The notes: generated by a model not told the origin, from the letters alone. A DNA stretch of 64,000 bases from Cladocopium goreaui (GCA_947184155.2 CAMXCT020000890.1:162438-226437), one strand, 5' to 3'. Shown: positions 23,060 through 33,200, counted from the stretch's first letter. Program-made: numbers and translations.

Positions 23060-25663
23060 CAGAGAGCTAGTTTTCTCCGGAGGCTCGGTCCGTCCTTCAG
23101 GGCCCTGCTGTTTTGCTGTGGCGAGGGCGCCGTTTGTGAGCCTTGACGGCTGGAAGAGAGCTAGTTTTCTTGTAGGTTCAGAAAGCGACGTTAGGCAGTG
23201 GGAGCCGTTGCCCGGAGGCTCGGTCCGTCCTTCAGGGCCCTGCTGTTTTGCTGTGGCGAGGGCGCCGTTTGTGAGCCTTGACGGCTGGAAGAGAGCTAGT
23301 TTGGGAGCCGTTGCCCGGAGGCCCGGTCCGTCCTTCAGGGCCCTGCTGTTTTGCTGTGCCGAGGGCGCCGTTTGTGAGCCTTGACGGCTGGAAGAGAGCT
23401 AGTTTGGGAGCCGTTGCCCGGAGGCTCGGTCCGTCCTTCAGGGCCCTGCTGTTTTGCTGTGGCGAGGGCTGCCGTTTGTGAGCCTTGACGGCTGGAAGAG
23501 AGCTAGTTTTCTTGTAGGTTCAGAAAGCGACGTTAAGCAGTGGGAGCCGTTGCCCGGAGGCTCGGTCCGTCCTTCAGGGCCCTGCTGTTTTGCTGTGGCG
23601 AGGGCGCCGTTTGTGAGCCTTGACGGCTGGAAGAGAGCTAGTTTGGGAGCCGTTGCCCGGAGGCCCGGTCCGTCCCTCAGGGCCCTGCCGTTTTGCTGTG
23701 GCGAGGGCGCCGTTTGTGAGCCTTGACGGCTGGAAGAGAGCTAGTTTTCTTGTAGGTTCAGAAAGCAACGTTAGGCAGTGGGAGCCGTTGCCCGGAGGCT
23801 CGGTCCGTCCTTCAGGGCCCTGCTGTTTTGCTGTGGCGGAGGCGCCGTTTGTGAGCCTTGACGGCTGGAAGAGAGCTAGTTTGGGAGCCGTTGCCCGGAG
23901 GCTCGGTCCGTCCTTCAGGGCCCTGCTGTTTTGCTGTGGCGAGGGCGCCGTTTGTGAGCCTTGACGGCTGGAAGAGAGCTAGTTTTCTTGTAGGTTCAGA
24001 AAGCAACGTTAGGCAGTGGGAGCCGTTGCCCGGAGGCTCGGTCCGTCCTTCAGGGCCCTGCTGTTTTGCTGTGGCGAGGGCGCCGTTTGTGAGCCTTGAC
24101 GGCTGGAAGAGAGCTAGTTTTCTTGTAGGTTCAGAAAGCAACGTTAGGCAGTGGGAGCCGTTGCCCGGAGGCTCGGTCCGTCCTTCAGGGCCCTGCTGTT
24201 TTGCTGTGGCGAGGGCGCCGTTTGTGAGCCTTGACGGCTGGAAGAGAGCTAGTTTGGGAGCCGTTGCCCGGAGGCTCGGTCCGTCCTTCAGGGCCCTGCT
24301 GTTTTGCTGTGGCGAGGGCGCCGTTTGTGAGCCTTGACGGCTGGAAGAGAGCTAGTTTTCTTGTAGGTTCAGAAAGCGACGTTAAGCAGTGGGAGCCGTT
24401 GCCCGGAGGCTCGGTCCGTCCTTCAGGGTCCTGCTGTTTTGCTGTGGCGAGGGCGCCGTTTGTGAGCCTTGACGGCTGGAAGAGAGCTAGTTTTCTTGTA
24501 GGTTCAGAAAGCGACGTTAGGCAGTGGGAGCCGTTGCCCGGAGGCTCGGTCCGTCCTTCAGGGCCCTGCTGTTTTGCTGTGGCGAGGGCGCCGTTTGTGA
24601 GCCTTGACGGCTGGAAGAGAGCTAGTTTGGGAGCCGTTGCCCGGAGGCTCGGTCCGTCCTTCAGGGCCCTGCTGTTTTGCTGTGGCGAGGGCGCCGTTTG
24701 TGAGCCTTGACGGCTGGAAGAGAGCTAGTTTTCTTGTAGGTTCAGAAAGCGACGTTAGGCAGTGGGAGCCGTTGCCCGGAGGCTCGGTCCGTCCTTCAGG
24801 GCCCTGCTGTTTTGCTGTGGCGAGGGCGCCGTTTGTGAGCCTTGACGGCTGGAAGAGAGCTAGTTTGGGAGCCGTTGCCCGGAGGCTCGGTCCGTCCTTC
24901 AGGGCCCTGCTGTTTTGCTGTGGCGAGGGCGCCGTTTGTGAGCCTTGACGGCTGGAAGAGAGCTAGTTTTCTTGTAGGTTCAGAAAGCAACGTTAGGCAG
25001 TGGGAGCCGTTGCCCGGAGGCTCGGTCCGTCCTTCAGGGCCCTGCTGTTTTGCTGTGGCGAGGGCGCCGTTTGTGAGCCTTGACGGCTGGAAGAGAGCTA
25101 GTTTTCTTGTAGGTTCAGAAAGCAACGTTAGGCACTGGGAGCCGTTGCCCGGAGGCTCGGTCCGTCCTTCAGGGCCCTGCTGTTTTGCTGTGGCGAGGGC
25201 GCCGTTTGTGAGCCTTGACGGCTGGAAGAGAGCTAGTTTTCTTGTAGGTTCAGAAAGCAACGTTAGGCAGTGGGAGCCGTTGCCCGGAGGCTCGGTCCGT
25301 CCTTCAGGGCCCTGCTGTTTGGGCGTGGCGGAGGCGCCGTTTGTGAGCCTTGACGGCTGGAAGAGAGCTAGTTTGGGAGCCGTTGCCCGGAGGCTCGGTC
25401 CGTCCTTCAGGGCCCTGCTGTTTTGCTGTGGCGAGGGCGCCGTTTGTGAGCCTTGACGGCTGGAAGAGAGCTAGTTTTCTTGTAGGTTCAGAAAGCGACG
25501 TTAGGCAGTGGGAGCCGTTGCCCGGAGGCTCGGTCCGTCCTTCAGGGCCCTGCTGTTTTGCTGTGGCGAGGGCGCCGTTTGTGAGCCTTGACGGCTGGAA
25601 GAGAGCTAGTTTTCTTGTAGGTTCAGAAAGCAACGTTAGGCAGTGGGAGCCGTTGCCCGGAGG
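23060..25663. repeat. tandem array with alternating 135- and 103-bp units
   Basis: There are twenty-one starts of ACGGCTGGAAGAGAGC from 23146 to 25591. Twelve intervals are 135 bp, seven are 103 bp and one is 104 bp. The short unit lacks one 32-bp block (TTCTTGTAGGTTCAG through GGCAGT). Because 135 is divisible by three and 103 is not, 45-residue peptide repeats appear in both strands and then break, so the frames are side effects. The array ends seven bases from the stop of the zinc-finger ORF copy. One more unit sits at 26502-26647 between the duplicated finger regions. Confidence 0.95.
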
Positions 25664-26503
25664 GTTCCATCAACTATGCACGTGCCAGTGGTTGGTGGGA
25701 CACTGCTTTCCGTTGGGAGTGCGATGAGTTACTTGAATTCGGCCGGAAGCTTTTGTTGAATGCACCACCGCGCTGCATGTCGGACACGTGTGCGTATGCG
25801 TGCGACCTGCAAGCAAGCCATTTGCAACGCGAAATTTGTGGCCGCAACCATCACCTCGGCGGTGATCGATTTGTCCTGTTGCCACTTTGCTTTGCACAGA
25901 TTTGGCGCAGTGTGGGCAGATGTATGTGTACAGTTGTGGCGTAACCGTGTCAGGCCCGACAGCAAGCTGCTGGTTCGATGAGTGGGCAGTGTCCGTTTTG
26001 GGAGCTTCTGCTCGCGTGGAAGTTTGTCTTGCTTCGTGTATTTCCTGAATTTCCTTGCGAACGTCCTCTAGGATTGCTGCGTGACGTGGCGGGTTTCGCG
26101 TTGGCGCAAGCGGGCCAGGCGTTGATTCGTGCGATGAGCAAGACGGCAAACGAAGGCAAAGGCTGTGCATGCGTTGCATACTTGTGTGCCGTCTTGAGTA
26201 TATTCACGACCTTGTTGCCAAGCTGTAAACTCTGTTCGTGGCTTGCGTTCCGCGCACTGGCGACATTGCCAACAGCCGCGTACTTTGGTGGCACATTCTC
26301 TGCAGCAGCGGCGATCCGCGTGGCGAGCTTTCCATGCGGCTGCGCCAAAGTCGGATTCTGCTTTCACAACGCCACACTTGAAACAAGGTTTCTTCACTTC
26401 ACATGTCAAACACACACGAAAAAAACTACATTGCCGTTGACGATGCTTTGCTGGAAAATTGTCTTCGGCATGCCACAGCTTGCAAACGTTGCATTGCCAC
26501 GGC
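25518..26503 (-). pseudogene. decayed duplicate of the zinc-finger tail
   Basis: This segment is a near-copy of 26502-27488, offset by 984-985 bases. It repeats the C-terminal part of the finger ORF, including the ICPHCAKSVQSKVATGQIDH region and the HWHVHS end. Near 26084 it has lost one G relative to the other copy (GTGACGTGG versus GTGACGGTGG). This splits the frame into pieces at 26415-26068 and 26179-25670. No start or helicase part precedes it. It is best read as a tandem duplication inside the transposon followed by decay. Confidence 0.8.
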
Positions 26504-26653
26504 GCCCGGAGGCTCGGTCCGTCCTTCAGGGCCCTGCTGTTTTGCTGTGGCGAGGGCGCCGTTTGTGAGCCTTGACGGCTGGAAGAGAGCTAGTTTTCTT
26601 GTAGGTTCAGAAAGCAACGTTAGGCAGTGGGAGCCGTTGCCCGGAGGGTTCCA

Positions 26654-27775
26654 TCAACTATGCACGTGCCAGTGGTTGGTGGGACACTGCTTTCCGTTGG
26701 GAGTGCGATGAGTTACTTGAATTCGGCCGGAAGCTTTTGTTGAATGCACCACCGCGCTGCATGTCGGACACGTGTGCGTATGCGTGCGACCTGCAAGCAA
26801 GCCATTTGCAACGCGAAATTTGTGGCCGCAACCATCACCTCGGCGGTGATCGATTTGTCCTGTTGCCACTTTGCTTTGCACAGATTTGGCGCAGTGTGGG
26901 CAGATGTATGTGTACAGTTGTGGCGTAACCGTGTCAGGCCCGACAGCAAGCGGCTGGTTCGATGCGTGGGCAGTGTCCGTTTTGGGAGCTTCTGCTCGCG
27001 TGGAAGTTTGTCTTGCTTCGTGTATTTCCTGAATTTCCTTGCGAACGTCCTCTAGGATTGCTGCGTGACGGTGGCGGGTTTCGCGTTGGCGCAAGCGGGC
27101 CAGGCGTTGATTCGTGCGATGAGCAAGACGGCAAACGAAGGCAAAGGCTGTGCATGCGTTGCATACTTGTGTGCCGTTTTGAGTATATTCACGACCTTGT
27201 TGCCAAGCTGTAAACTCTGTTCGTGGCTTGCGTTCCGCGCACTGGCGACATTGCCAACAGCCGCGTAGTTTGGTGGCACATTCTCTGCAGCAGCGGCGAT
27301 CCGCGTTGCGAGCTTTCCATGCGGCTGCGCCAAAGTCGGATTCTGCTTTCACAACGCCACACTTGAAACAAGGTTTCTTCACTTCACATGTCAAACACAC
27401 ACGAAAAAAACTACACTGCCGTTGACGATGCTTTGCTGGAAAATTGTCTTCGGCATGCCACAGCTTGCAAACGTTGCATTGCCACGGCGTTCCTGCGTCT
27501 GCGTAGTGCTTTGTGCATTCGCGACAGACGCGATCCTTGTCCTCGCGCTTCCATTGACCGGTCGTGAAGGCTGCTGCTGGCTTGCGTTCCGTACAGGTTG
27601 CACACCGACGTTCTTCGCAGTATTTGGCCAACAACGATTGCCAGTTGATGAAATCCCCTCGAAGGTGTCGCAGAAGAAGGTCTCGGCCCAAACCAATTCC
27701 CTTTTGGAATGGCGCGGCGTCAAAAGGTCGAAAAATCAACAATTTTTCGCGTCCTGACGCGAGTGATCGCGACAT
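26654..27775 (-). CDS. Cys-rich zinc-finger ORF (Stc1-like fingers), tail of the Helitron-like protein
   Basis: The open frame is 373 codons. It begins inside the helicase ORF in another frame (overlap 27720-27775). Its first residues, after an in-frame ATG that is probably not a real start, read EKLLIFRPFDAAPFQKGIG. In my reading this is the natural continuation of the helicase's last motif. Then come repeated C-x2-C...C-x2-C units, for example CATCTERKPAAAF with VCREC, CNVCKLWHAEDNF with VCLTC, and CWQCRQCAERKP with VCNAC. These resemble Stc1-type treble-clef fingers. A C-terminal ICPHC/CPTCS part follows. I infer a nucleic-acid-binding tail of the Rep-helicase. The frame break could be a mutation, sequencing error or recoding. 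Confidence 0.6.
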   Translation of the reverse strand: MSRSLASGREKLLIFRPFDAAPFQKGIGLGRDLLLRHLRGDFINWQSLLAKYCEERRCATCTERKPAAAFTTGQWKREDKDRVCRECTKHYADAGTPWQCNVCKLWHAEDNFPAKHRQRQCSFFRVCLTCEVKKPCFKCGVVKAESDFGAAAWKARNADRRCCRECATKLRGCWQCRQCAERKPRTEFTAWQQGREYTQNGTQVCNACTAFAFVCRLAHRTNQRLARLRQRETRHRHAAILEDVRKEIQEIHEARQTSTRAEAPKTDTAHASNQPLAVGPDTVTPQLYTYICPHCAKSVQSKVATGQIDHRRGDGCGHKFRVANGLLAGRTHTHTCPTCSAVVHSTKASGRIQVTHRTPNGKQCPTNHWHVHS

Positions 27776-30700
27776 AGACCGTGAAGGGATTTCCTGTGGG
27801 ACCTATACAAAGATCCGTCATCACCCCCTCTTTGATGGTCTGTCCTTGCGCCACATGCGCGGTGATGGCGAACTGGGGTGCGAGCGGGAATTGCGTCCGC
27901 GATGCACGCAGCTTGGGGCGTTGGCGTTGCCGGTCTAAGTACCACACACGCCTGCAAGTTCCGACGGGGTATACGTTTGCATCCGGCAGACCTGGCACAT
28001 GCCATGAGGTTGCGGTTTCAAACCTCACATACACCACGGCCGGCAAAGTGTTGCACACGACTCCTTCCGGCGCAGGCGTCTCATTGGCAATCGTGGACCA
28101 ACCGACGACGTAGCCCTTGGTGCCTTTTAGAATGCCACGCTTCCGGTCGAGGTGATCTGTTGCACGGACAGGCATGCCGACGCACAACGGCAACACGCCG
28201 TACAGTCCACCGCACTCTTTGTCGTGTCGCTGCAACCATTGCAATTTCTCCGTCGTCAAATTCGGCTTCTCCTGCACGACCACAGACGACGCAACATCTT
28301 GCGCAACAAATAAATACGGTTGCTTGTCTCTGGCATTCGCCCACTGTATGGCGCGAAGCTTGTTCACGTGGTATTTGATGTCGTTGGTGCCGAAAATCGC
28401 GACCGCATCTGCAAATTCCTTCTGGAACCGTGTGTCCGCAGCTCCTTGCGCCACAAGTATGCGCGAACGGCGATCCGCCGCACAGTAGCTGCATTCGGCC
28501 TCTTGTATGGCTTCTGGAATTAGGCCTTGTGTAGGCAACGCGGCGCAACTTGGTTGTTGGCACGTCGCCTGCCCAGCAATCCAGCTGCCTGGCACTGTGG
28601 TAGGCCGCCCGTGCAGAAAGCGATGGTTATTGTCGGACAAGTCACCATGGCGCAGTTGCGTTTGCACCTCTGCGAGCCATGCGTCTTGTGTACGCTCACA
28701 GCGCACCAGTTCCGTGACTCCTTGCAGCCCTGCTGCTGCCTCGCCCCAGAGAAGCGTTTGACCGTGATGTCCAGGTGCTTGCCTCGTGCTTTTCCGTCCG
28801 GCCAGCAGATCCCAGGGGATGTCCGCTAAGAACGTTCCTTTTGGAGGTGGTAGCTGGTACACATCGCCGGCCAAAATGACGTTCAATCCGCCAAACGGTC
28901 GGATTTTGCCATTGCCATCATACTTGGCCAAGCTGAGATCCCGCATGAGCTCGCGACAGCGAAGTTCCAACTGCGCCAGCAACTCCGCGCTCACCATGCT
29001 AAATTCATCCAAGATTAGCCATCGCCACTGCAAGCTGCGACCTGCGCATTCCATGGACCGTGCCAAGCTTTGAGTTCTGTCGCCCGACCAGTCCAAACCC
29101 AGCGCGTGGTGTATTGTGTCGCCGTCCAGAAGTTCAGCCATAACAGCTTGAAAACTGACTATCTGGAAGTCAACGCCATGGTGCCAGCCTAGCACGTTTT
29201 CGAACAAATCCTGCCGCAGAAATTTTAATGTGTGAGACTTTCCTGTTCCAGGACCACCGTGTAAGACCCAACGAAGCGGTTCTGAAGCCACAAGGCCAGA
29301 TCCCGTGGCGGAAGCGCCGGCTGCCAGTTCGGTTTCCACGCGTGCGGCGACTAGCTCGCAAAAAGCTCGCTGCTCCGGGTTGCACGGTGCATGCGACAAG
29401 GCAGCGGCCCACGTTCGCACAGCCGCAGCGGATGCTTGACACGGGTGCACTGTCACAGAACTGGGTTCGGGTGAAGCAACTGCGGGTCCGGCGTTGAATC
29501 GTTTCCGGGCAGCTTGCTGCATGGCTTTCAGATCCAAAGCACTGTATGGTGTGCTTGCACCAGAGTCACCAGAGCTTCTCTGCGGTCGCGCCGGTGCCTG
29601 CCAAAGTTGATCTGCTGTGTTCATGGCCGATTCGCTTCGGATTGCCCGGTCGTCGTTTGCGGCTTTGCTGCTGCTCGCTTTCTGCGCCGGGAACTGTGTG
29701 CGGAGTGCTGCCGCCACATCGGCTGGACACAATGTAAACGGTTCGTCCACACCATCGTCATCGCTGTTGGCGTCTGCTTCCGCGCTGGGCCGGACACGAT
29801 ATACCGACAAGAAATTACCCACGTGGCGCTTTGTTTCGGCGCAAGGCAACCGAAGCAGCCACTCTCGCAGAGCATCTTCCCACGTCTCATTGGATCCCAA
29901 CAACTGACTTAGGTGAGGGACTTGTGATGTGGCCCGCGTCAGGTCTAAAGTCCAGGCTCGAAAATAAAGGCACGTCAATCGGGCGTTGCGATCCGCGGCA
30001 TCAGCCCAGCGCTGCGGTACCGGAGCATTCGCGAAATGAGGACACCGTGGGCGCACACGGCGCTGCAAATACCAGTTGTGTCGAAGCACTGCAGTGGCCG
30101 CAGCGGATGCGAAATAAACGCGGTCGCAGGAACGCAGGACTTTCAACCGGTAATCTGTGCTCGGCTTCAATTTGGCAGCGGTGTGGAGCGGGCTTTGCAA
30201 CAATTTTTGTTCCCCGACCGGGGTCAGTGCTACATCCCAGGCGTCGGGACTAGCTGCCTCCCATTCGGCGCGGGAATGCGGAATGCGCGCTGGAACCAAC
30301 TCCCAGTGCATGGTGAACTCGTATGGGGACAGCCACCAGCACTCGGAGTCCGACGGCCGATGACTATATGCTTGTCCAGTTACCGCTTCCCGCACATGCT
30401 GCGCTCCGGATCCTGGTGCCTTCCGCGTTCGAACATATGCTATATTGGTCCCGGCCTCTTTTCCGTCCAACCTTTCCAGTAGCTGTAAATAAACGTGTCC
30501 AGGAAACACGGTGAAGTTGCACGAGGACACACGTTCCGCGGCTACAATCGAGCCATCGATGTGGTTGGCACGCAGATTGCAACATTCAACTTGGCCGCGC
30601 ACCAGGCCTTTGCAGTAGGCGTCACTTAAAAAACGGTTTGCATGTCTTTTGCCAATATGCTCCACGTCTGCCTGCTTTAAGGATGCATGTAAAGCGATGT

Positions 30701-32678
30701 GCCCTTTCTGAAATTCTTTGATCTCGTGGAACCCCATGGGCTGATTTTTAGAACAATAATCGCTGCAATAACCTGTTTGCGCATCTTGGGCACGCTGGGC
30801 TGCTAACGCTATGAGTTGTTTCTCTTTGCCCGACAGCGAGTCGCCACACGTTGCACACGCGTATGGCAACCTGTATGGCACTTGGACGTCATTGTTCCCA
30901 CCACGCATCCCCGCTAAAAGTGCTGGATGGCAAGGATTCAAGTACGGATGCCCGTACGGACCATGAAGGGCCCCTAGCCGATTCTTGCGACCCGTTAGAC
31001 TGAAGCCATGAGATTGGAGCTGGCATGGGCAAAGCACTTTTGCACGGTCGGCCAGCCACTGATCGCGTGGGAAGTCTGATTTGCATACGCCCATGTTTTC
31101 TTTCTTCTGGCAGCCTCGCAGTGGCATGCGTTCGCCCGTTTCCACGTTCAGCGGGTGGTAATGATGCTGCTTCAGATACTGCAACTTGACGACGTCATGC
31201 TCGAGGTAATCTTGCCCCCACTGTTCGGCTTCGGTCAGATCTCTGGCCCCCTGCGCCCGTCGCTGCTGATATCCTGGGATTGTTGTCATGTGCGCGTCCT
31301 CTGCGTGCTCAGGCCACGTACTTTCTGCTCCTTCTATGCCTTCACGAATGCTATCCTTGCCTTGGCCGCTGTAGACAGCATGCGCAACGTGCGCTTGATA
31401 CTTGCAGTATTCTTGCCGCAAAGCTTCTAATCGCCAATGCGGAAGCTGGAAAATTTCTGTCAGCGGCGTGTGTTGGTGCAAGCACTGAACAAAACATTGT
31501 ATGTGCCCATGCAATGATCCAGTTGACTTTTGGGCTTCAATTGTGACGTATATGGCATCAACGCGTCCAAACGCTCCACCTAAAAGGCTCGCGTTGCTGC
31601 CAGACGTGTCGCTGCATGGTGTTGCAGTCATGTCACAGTCGGGGCAAAGCTCGCACATTCGCACGCCAAAGATGTGACGACAGAGCAACCGCAGTAAAAC
31701 GTGAAAACCATCAACGGACGCCAAGGGATCACGGGCCAACACGGCACGGCGCTGCTGCCAGGATGGGAGCGCGCGACAGAAGTTTTCGAGATGGATTGGG
31801 AAGCAAAGGTCGCCATCTAGCGATGGGAACTGCCGATCTCCTGAACACCACTCCTGCCACACCGAGGCGCTGCGCACTGGATCGGATGCGCGTGTCCGCG
31901 ACATGCGAATGAAGAGCCACTGGTGCGCCTCATCGGGCGACACGGTGATGAACAACGGCACGCCGTAGCGGACCCGCATCGCTTCAATTTCAAAGCGCAT
32001 TTGGCGTCTTGCTTCTTGCGTTCCTGGCAAGCTGCGGGCCGTCTGTTTCATATTTTTCAACAGCTTGCGCGCGGCGGGGCGCAGATTCCGAACATATGAC
32101 AACTTGGAGATATCGCCATTCACGGGTCGAAGGTTCCCACGGACATCCGCATACGTTCCACTCAATGCATTCAGTAATTGCAAGGCACCAGCTTCAACTT
32201 CTTCGGCACGCAGTGCGCGAAATTTTTGTTCGACTTCATCAAAGATTGGCGCGTTGTATGGGGACAGATTCCGAGACAAATTGATTGCCGACCGGAAATA
32301 CAAATTCCAGGTCGTGAATCCAAATGTCCAATCCCGATTGATTTGCGATTCGCAACGCCGGGCCATGCAACGCATCCAGGTTGAGAACTCGACGCGCAAA
32401 GCATCCGGTGGGCGCCGGTGCCGAAGTTTGGGGCTCCAGCTTGGCGGATCCGGCATTCCACTCCCATACGGGAAGAGAAAAGCAAAGGCAAACGCAAAAT
32501 ACCACGGTTCGAATTGATCCAACAAACGGTTGCCAGTGTAAACCACCGCGGTGGTGGTTTCAGCTTTGCACGCCTCAGCTGTCCCCACCGCCGCCTGCAA
32601 GGCTGCCACGTGTGTTGCATTAGGATCAGCGAAGCCAGCGCTCGTGCGCTCGCTCACTACAGCGTTCGGCTTGCACAT
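27720..32678 (-). CDS. Helitron-like Rep-helicase (HUH endonuclease plus PIF1-type helicase)
   Basis: A 1652-residue frame starts from ATG at 32678. Residues 90-400 resemble a Helitron N-terminal region and Rep. The two-histidine motif of an HUH nuclease appears as GSLHGHIQCF (histidines near 390 and 392), after a VPLFITVSPDE strand. The middle has Cys-rich parts such as YACATCGDS and GYCSDYCSKNQPMGFHEIKE. The C-terminal 510 residues are a PIF1-like superfamily 1 helicase: Walker A GPGTGKS near 1142, Walker B LILDEFSM near 1221, LAGDVYQLPPP near 1269, and the final VAQGQT and YVAITRVRT motifs. These parts cut and unwind DNA for rolling-circle transposition. The frame closes soon after VAITRVRTRK; the zinc-finger part continues in the +1 frame. 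It is long and free of internal stops, so the element is young or under selection. Confidence 0.85.
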   Translation of the reverse strand: MCKPNAVVSERTSAGFADPNATHVAALQAAVGTAEACKAETTTAVVYTGNRLLDQFEPWYFAFAFAFLFPYGSGMPDPPSWSPKLRHRRPPDALRVEFSTWMRCMARRCESQINRDWTFGFTTWNLYFRSAINLSRNLSPYNAPIFDEVEQKFRALRAEEVEAGALQLLNALSGTYADVRGNLRPVNGDISKLSYVRNLRPAARKLLKNMKQTARSLPGTQEARRQMRFEIEAMRVRYGVPLFITVSPDEAHQWLFIRMSRTRASDPVRSASVWQEWCSGDRQFPSLDGDLCFPIHLENFCRALPSWQQRRAVLARDPLASVDGFHVLLRLLCRHIFGVRMCELCPDCDMTATPCSDTSGSNASLLGGAFGRVDAIYVTIEAQKSTGSLHGHIQCFVQCLHQHTPLTEIFQLPHWRLEALRQEYCKYQAHVAHAVYSGQGKDSIREGIEGAESTWPEHAEDAHMTTIPGYQQRRAQGARDLTEAEQWGQDYLEHDVVKLQYLKQHHYHPLNVETGERMPLRGCQKKENMGVCKSDFPRDQWLADRAKVLCPCQLQSHGFSLTGRKNRLGALHGPYGHPYLNPCHPALLAGMRGGNNDVQVPYRLPYACATCGDSLSGKEKQLIALAAQRAQDAQTGYCSDYCSKNQPMGFHEIKEFQKGHIALHASLKQADVEHIGKRHANRFLSDAYCKGLVRGQVECCNLRANHIDGSIVAAERVSSCNFTVFPGHVYLQLLERLDGKEAGTNIAYVRTRKAPGSGAQHVREAVTGQAYSHRPSDSECWWLSPYEFTMHWELVPARIPHSRAEWEAASPDAWDVALTPVGEQKLLQSPLHTAAKLKPSTDYRLKVLRSCDRVYFASAAATAVLRHNWYLQRRVRPRCPHFANAPVPQRWADAADRNARLTCLYFRAWTLDLTRATSQVPHLSQLLGSNETWEDALREWLLRLPCAETKRHVGNFLSVYRVRPSAEADANSDDDGVDEPFTLCPADVAAALRTQFPAQKASSSKAANDDRAIRSESAMNTADQLWQAPARPQRSSGDSGASTPYSALDLKAMQQAARKRFNAGPAVASPEPSSVTVHPCQASAAAVRTWAAALSHAPCNPEQRAFCELVAARVETELAAGASATGSGLVASEPLRWVLHGGPGTGKSHTLKFLRQDLFENVLGWHHGVDFQIVSFQAVMAELLDGDTIHHALGLDWSGDRTQSLARSMECAGRSLQWRWLILDEFSMVSAELLAQLELRCRELMRDLSLAKYDGNGKIRPFGGLNVILAGDVYQLPPPKGTFLADIPWDLLAGRKSTRQAPGHHGQTLLWGEAAAGLQGVTELVRCERTQDAWLAEVQTQLRHGDLSDNNHRFLHGRPTTVPGSWIAGQATCQQPSCAALPTQGLIPEAIQEAECSYCAADRRSRILVAQGAADTRFQKEFADAVAIFGTNDIKYHVNKLRAIQWANARDKQPYLFVAQDVASSVVVQEKPNLTTEKLQWLQRHDKECGGLYGVLPLCVGMPVRATDHLDRKRGILKGTKGYVVGWSTIANETPAPEGVVCNTLPAVVYVRFETATSWHVPGLPDANVYPVGTCRRVWYLDRQRQRPKLRASRTQFPLAPQFAITAHVAQGQTIKEGVMTDLCIGPTGNPFTVYVAITRVRTRKIVDFSTF

Positions 32679-32848
32679 GTGCGCAAATTATATAAATTTA
32701 GGGATCTCCAAACGATTGGATAGAAAAAACAGAACAAGGTAAATCAGCTCGACGAGTATTTAGCAGTTTACCGCCCCCCGCTCGCCGCCCCAAGCTACCC
32801 TGCCTGGGGTCGGCGGCAGGGGGCGTAGCCCCTTAATTTGTTCTGGAT

Positions 32849-32937
32849 TACCCTCTGGTAATTTAACATAGCTATTGAAAATCACCATTTTGAATGGGAA
32901 AATCCACTATAAATCACCATTTTCAATAGCTATTAAC
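32849..32937. repeat. MITE-A copy 10, right end missing
   Basis: TACCCTCTGGTAATTTAACA through the returning AATAGCTATT arm are present. The CCAGAGGGTA end is absent. It borders the Helitron-like element. Confidence 0.8.
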
Positions 32938-33097
32938 ATCATCAAAAGCTTCAAATTTCGACCCGGCCAAGCCCCAAGCCCATCACTCTTGGTGCCGCGC
33001 CAATTTCCGAAGCTTTGGTGGCAACGGTGTGTTCAGTTTGATGCGCTCGATGCTGGCAGGTGAAAACGTGAAAACGGCCATGTCACCAAAATGGGGA

Positions 33098-33200
33098 TGG
33101 GTCAAAACCCTGGTACCTAGTGAACCCCAAAATAGCTGGTAAATGGATGTTCATCCCACTAAAAATGGTATTAATAGGTATTGACCCATACCCAAATGAG
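33098..33200 (+). repeat. MITE-B copy with inverted ends
   Basis: GATGGGTCAAAACCCTGG opens it and GGTATTGACCCATACCC closes it, so TGGGTCAA/TTGACCCA form terminal inverted repeats. This copy defines the family limits best. Confidence 0.75.

Larger units (their letters stand above)
22530..32845 (-). mobile_element. Helitron-like (rolling-circle) transposon, approximate limits
   Basis: This is a composite element on the minus strand. From its 5' side it carries a Rep-helicase ORF (32678-27720), a zinc-finger ORF (27775-26654), a degraded duplicate of the finger region, a satellite-like array, and an AAGAAGC-rich tract. Both outer edges carry a CCGCCGACCCC string in opposite orientation (about 22538 and about 32806-32816) next to small hairpins: CCCCTGC/GCAGGGG on the left and GGGG-CTACG-CCCC on the right. 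In the minus sense CTAG follows the left hairpin by about 11 bases, like the CTRR end of Helitrons, but the next base is G rather than T. Limits are therefore provisional. MITE-A copy 10 begins just outside the right edge. Confidence 0.6.

Noticed and set aside
22642-25727. Plus- and minus-strand ORFs with 45-residue repeats (FVSLDGWKRASF type)
   Set aside because: They arise from a 135-bp tandem repeat whose length is divisible by three and break at each 103-bp unit. Both strands are equally open.
27736-32620. Numerous shorter ORFs opposite or overlapping the Rep-helicase gene
   Set aside because: They are shadows of a GC-rich coding region, with no family features.
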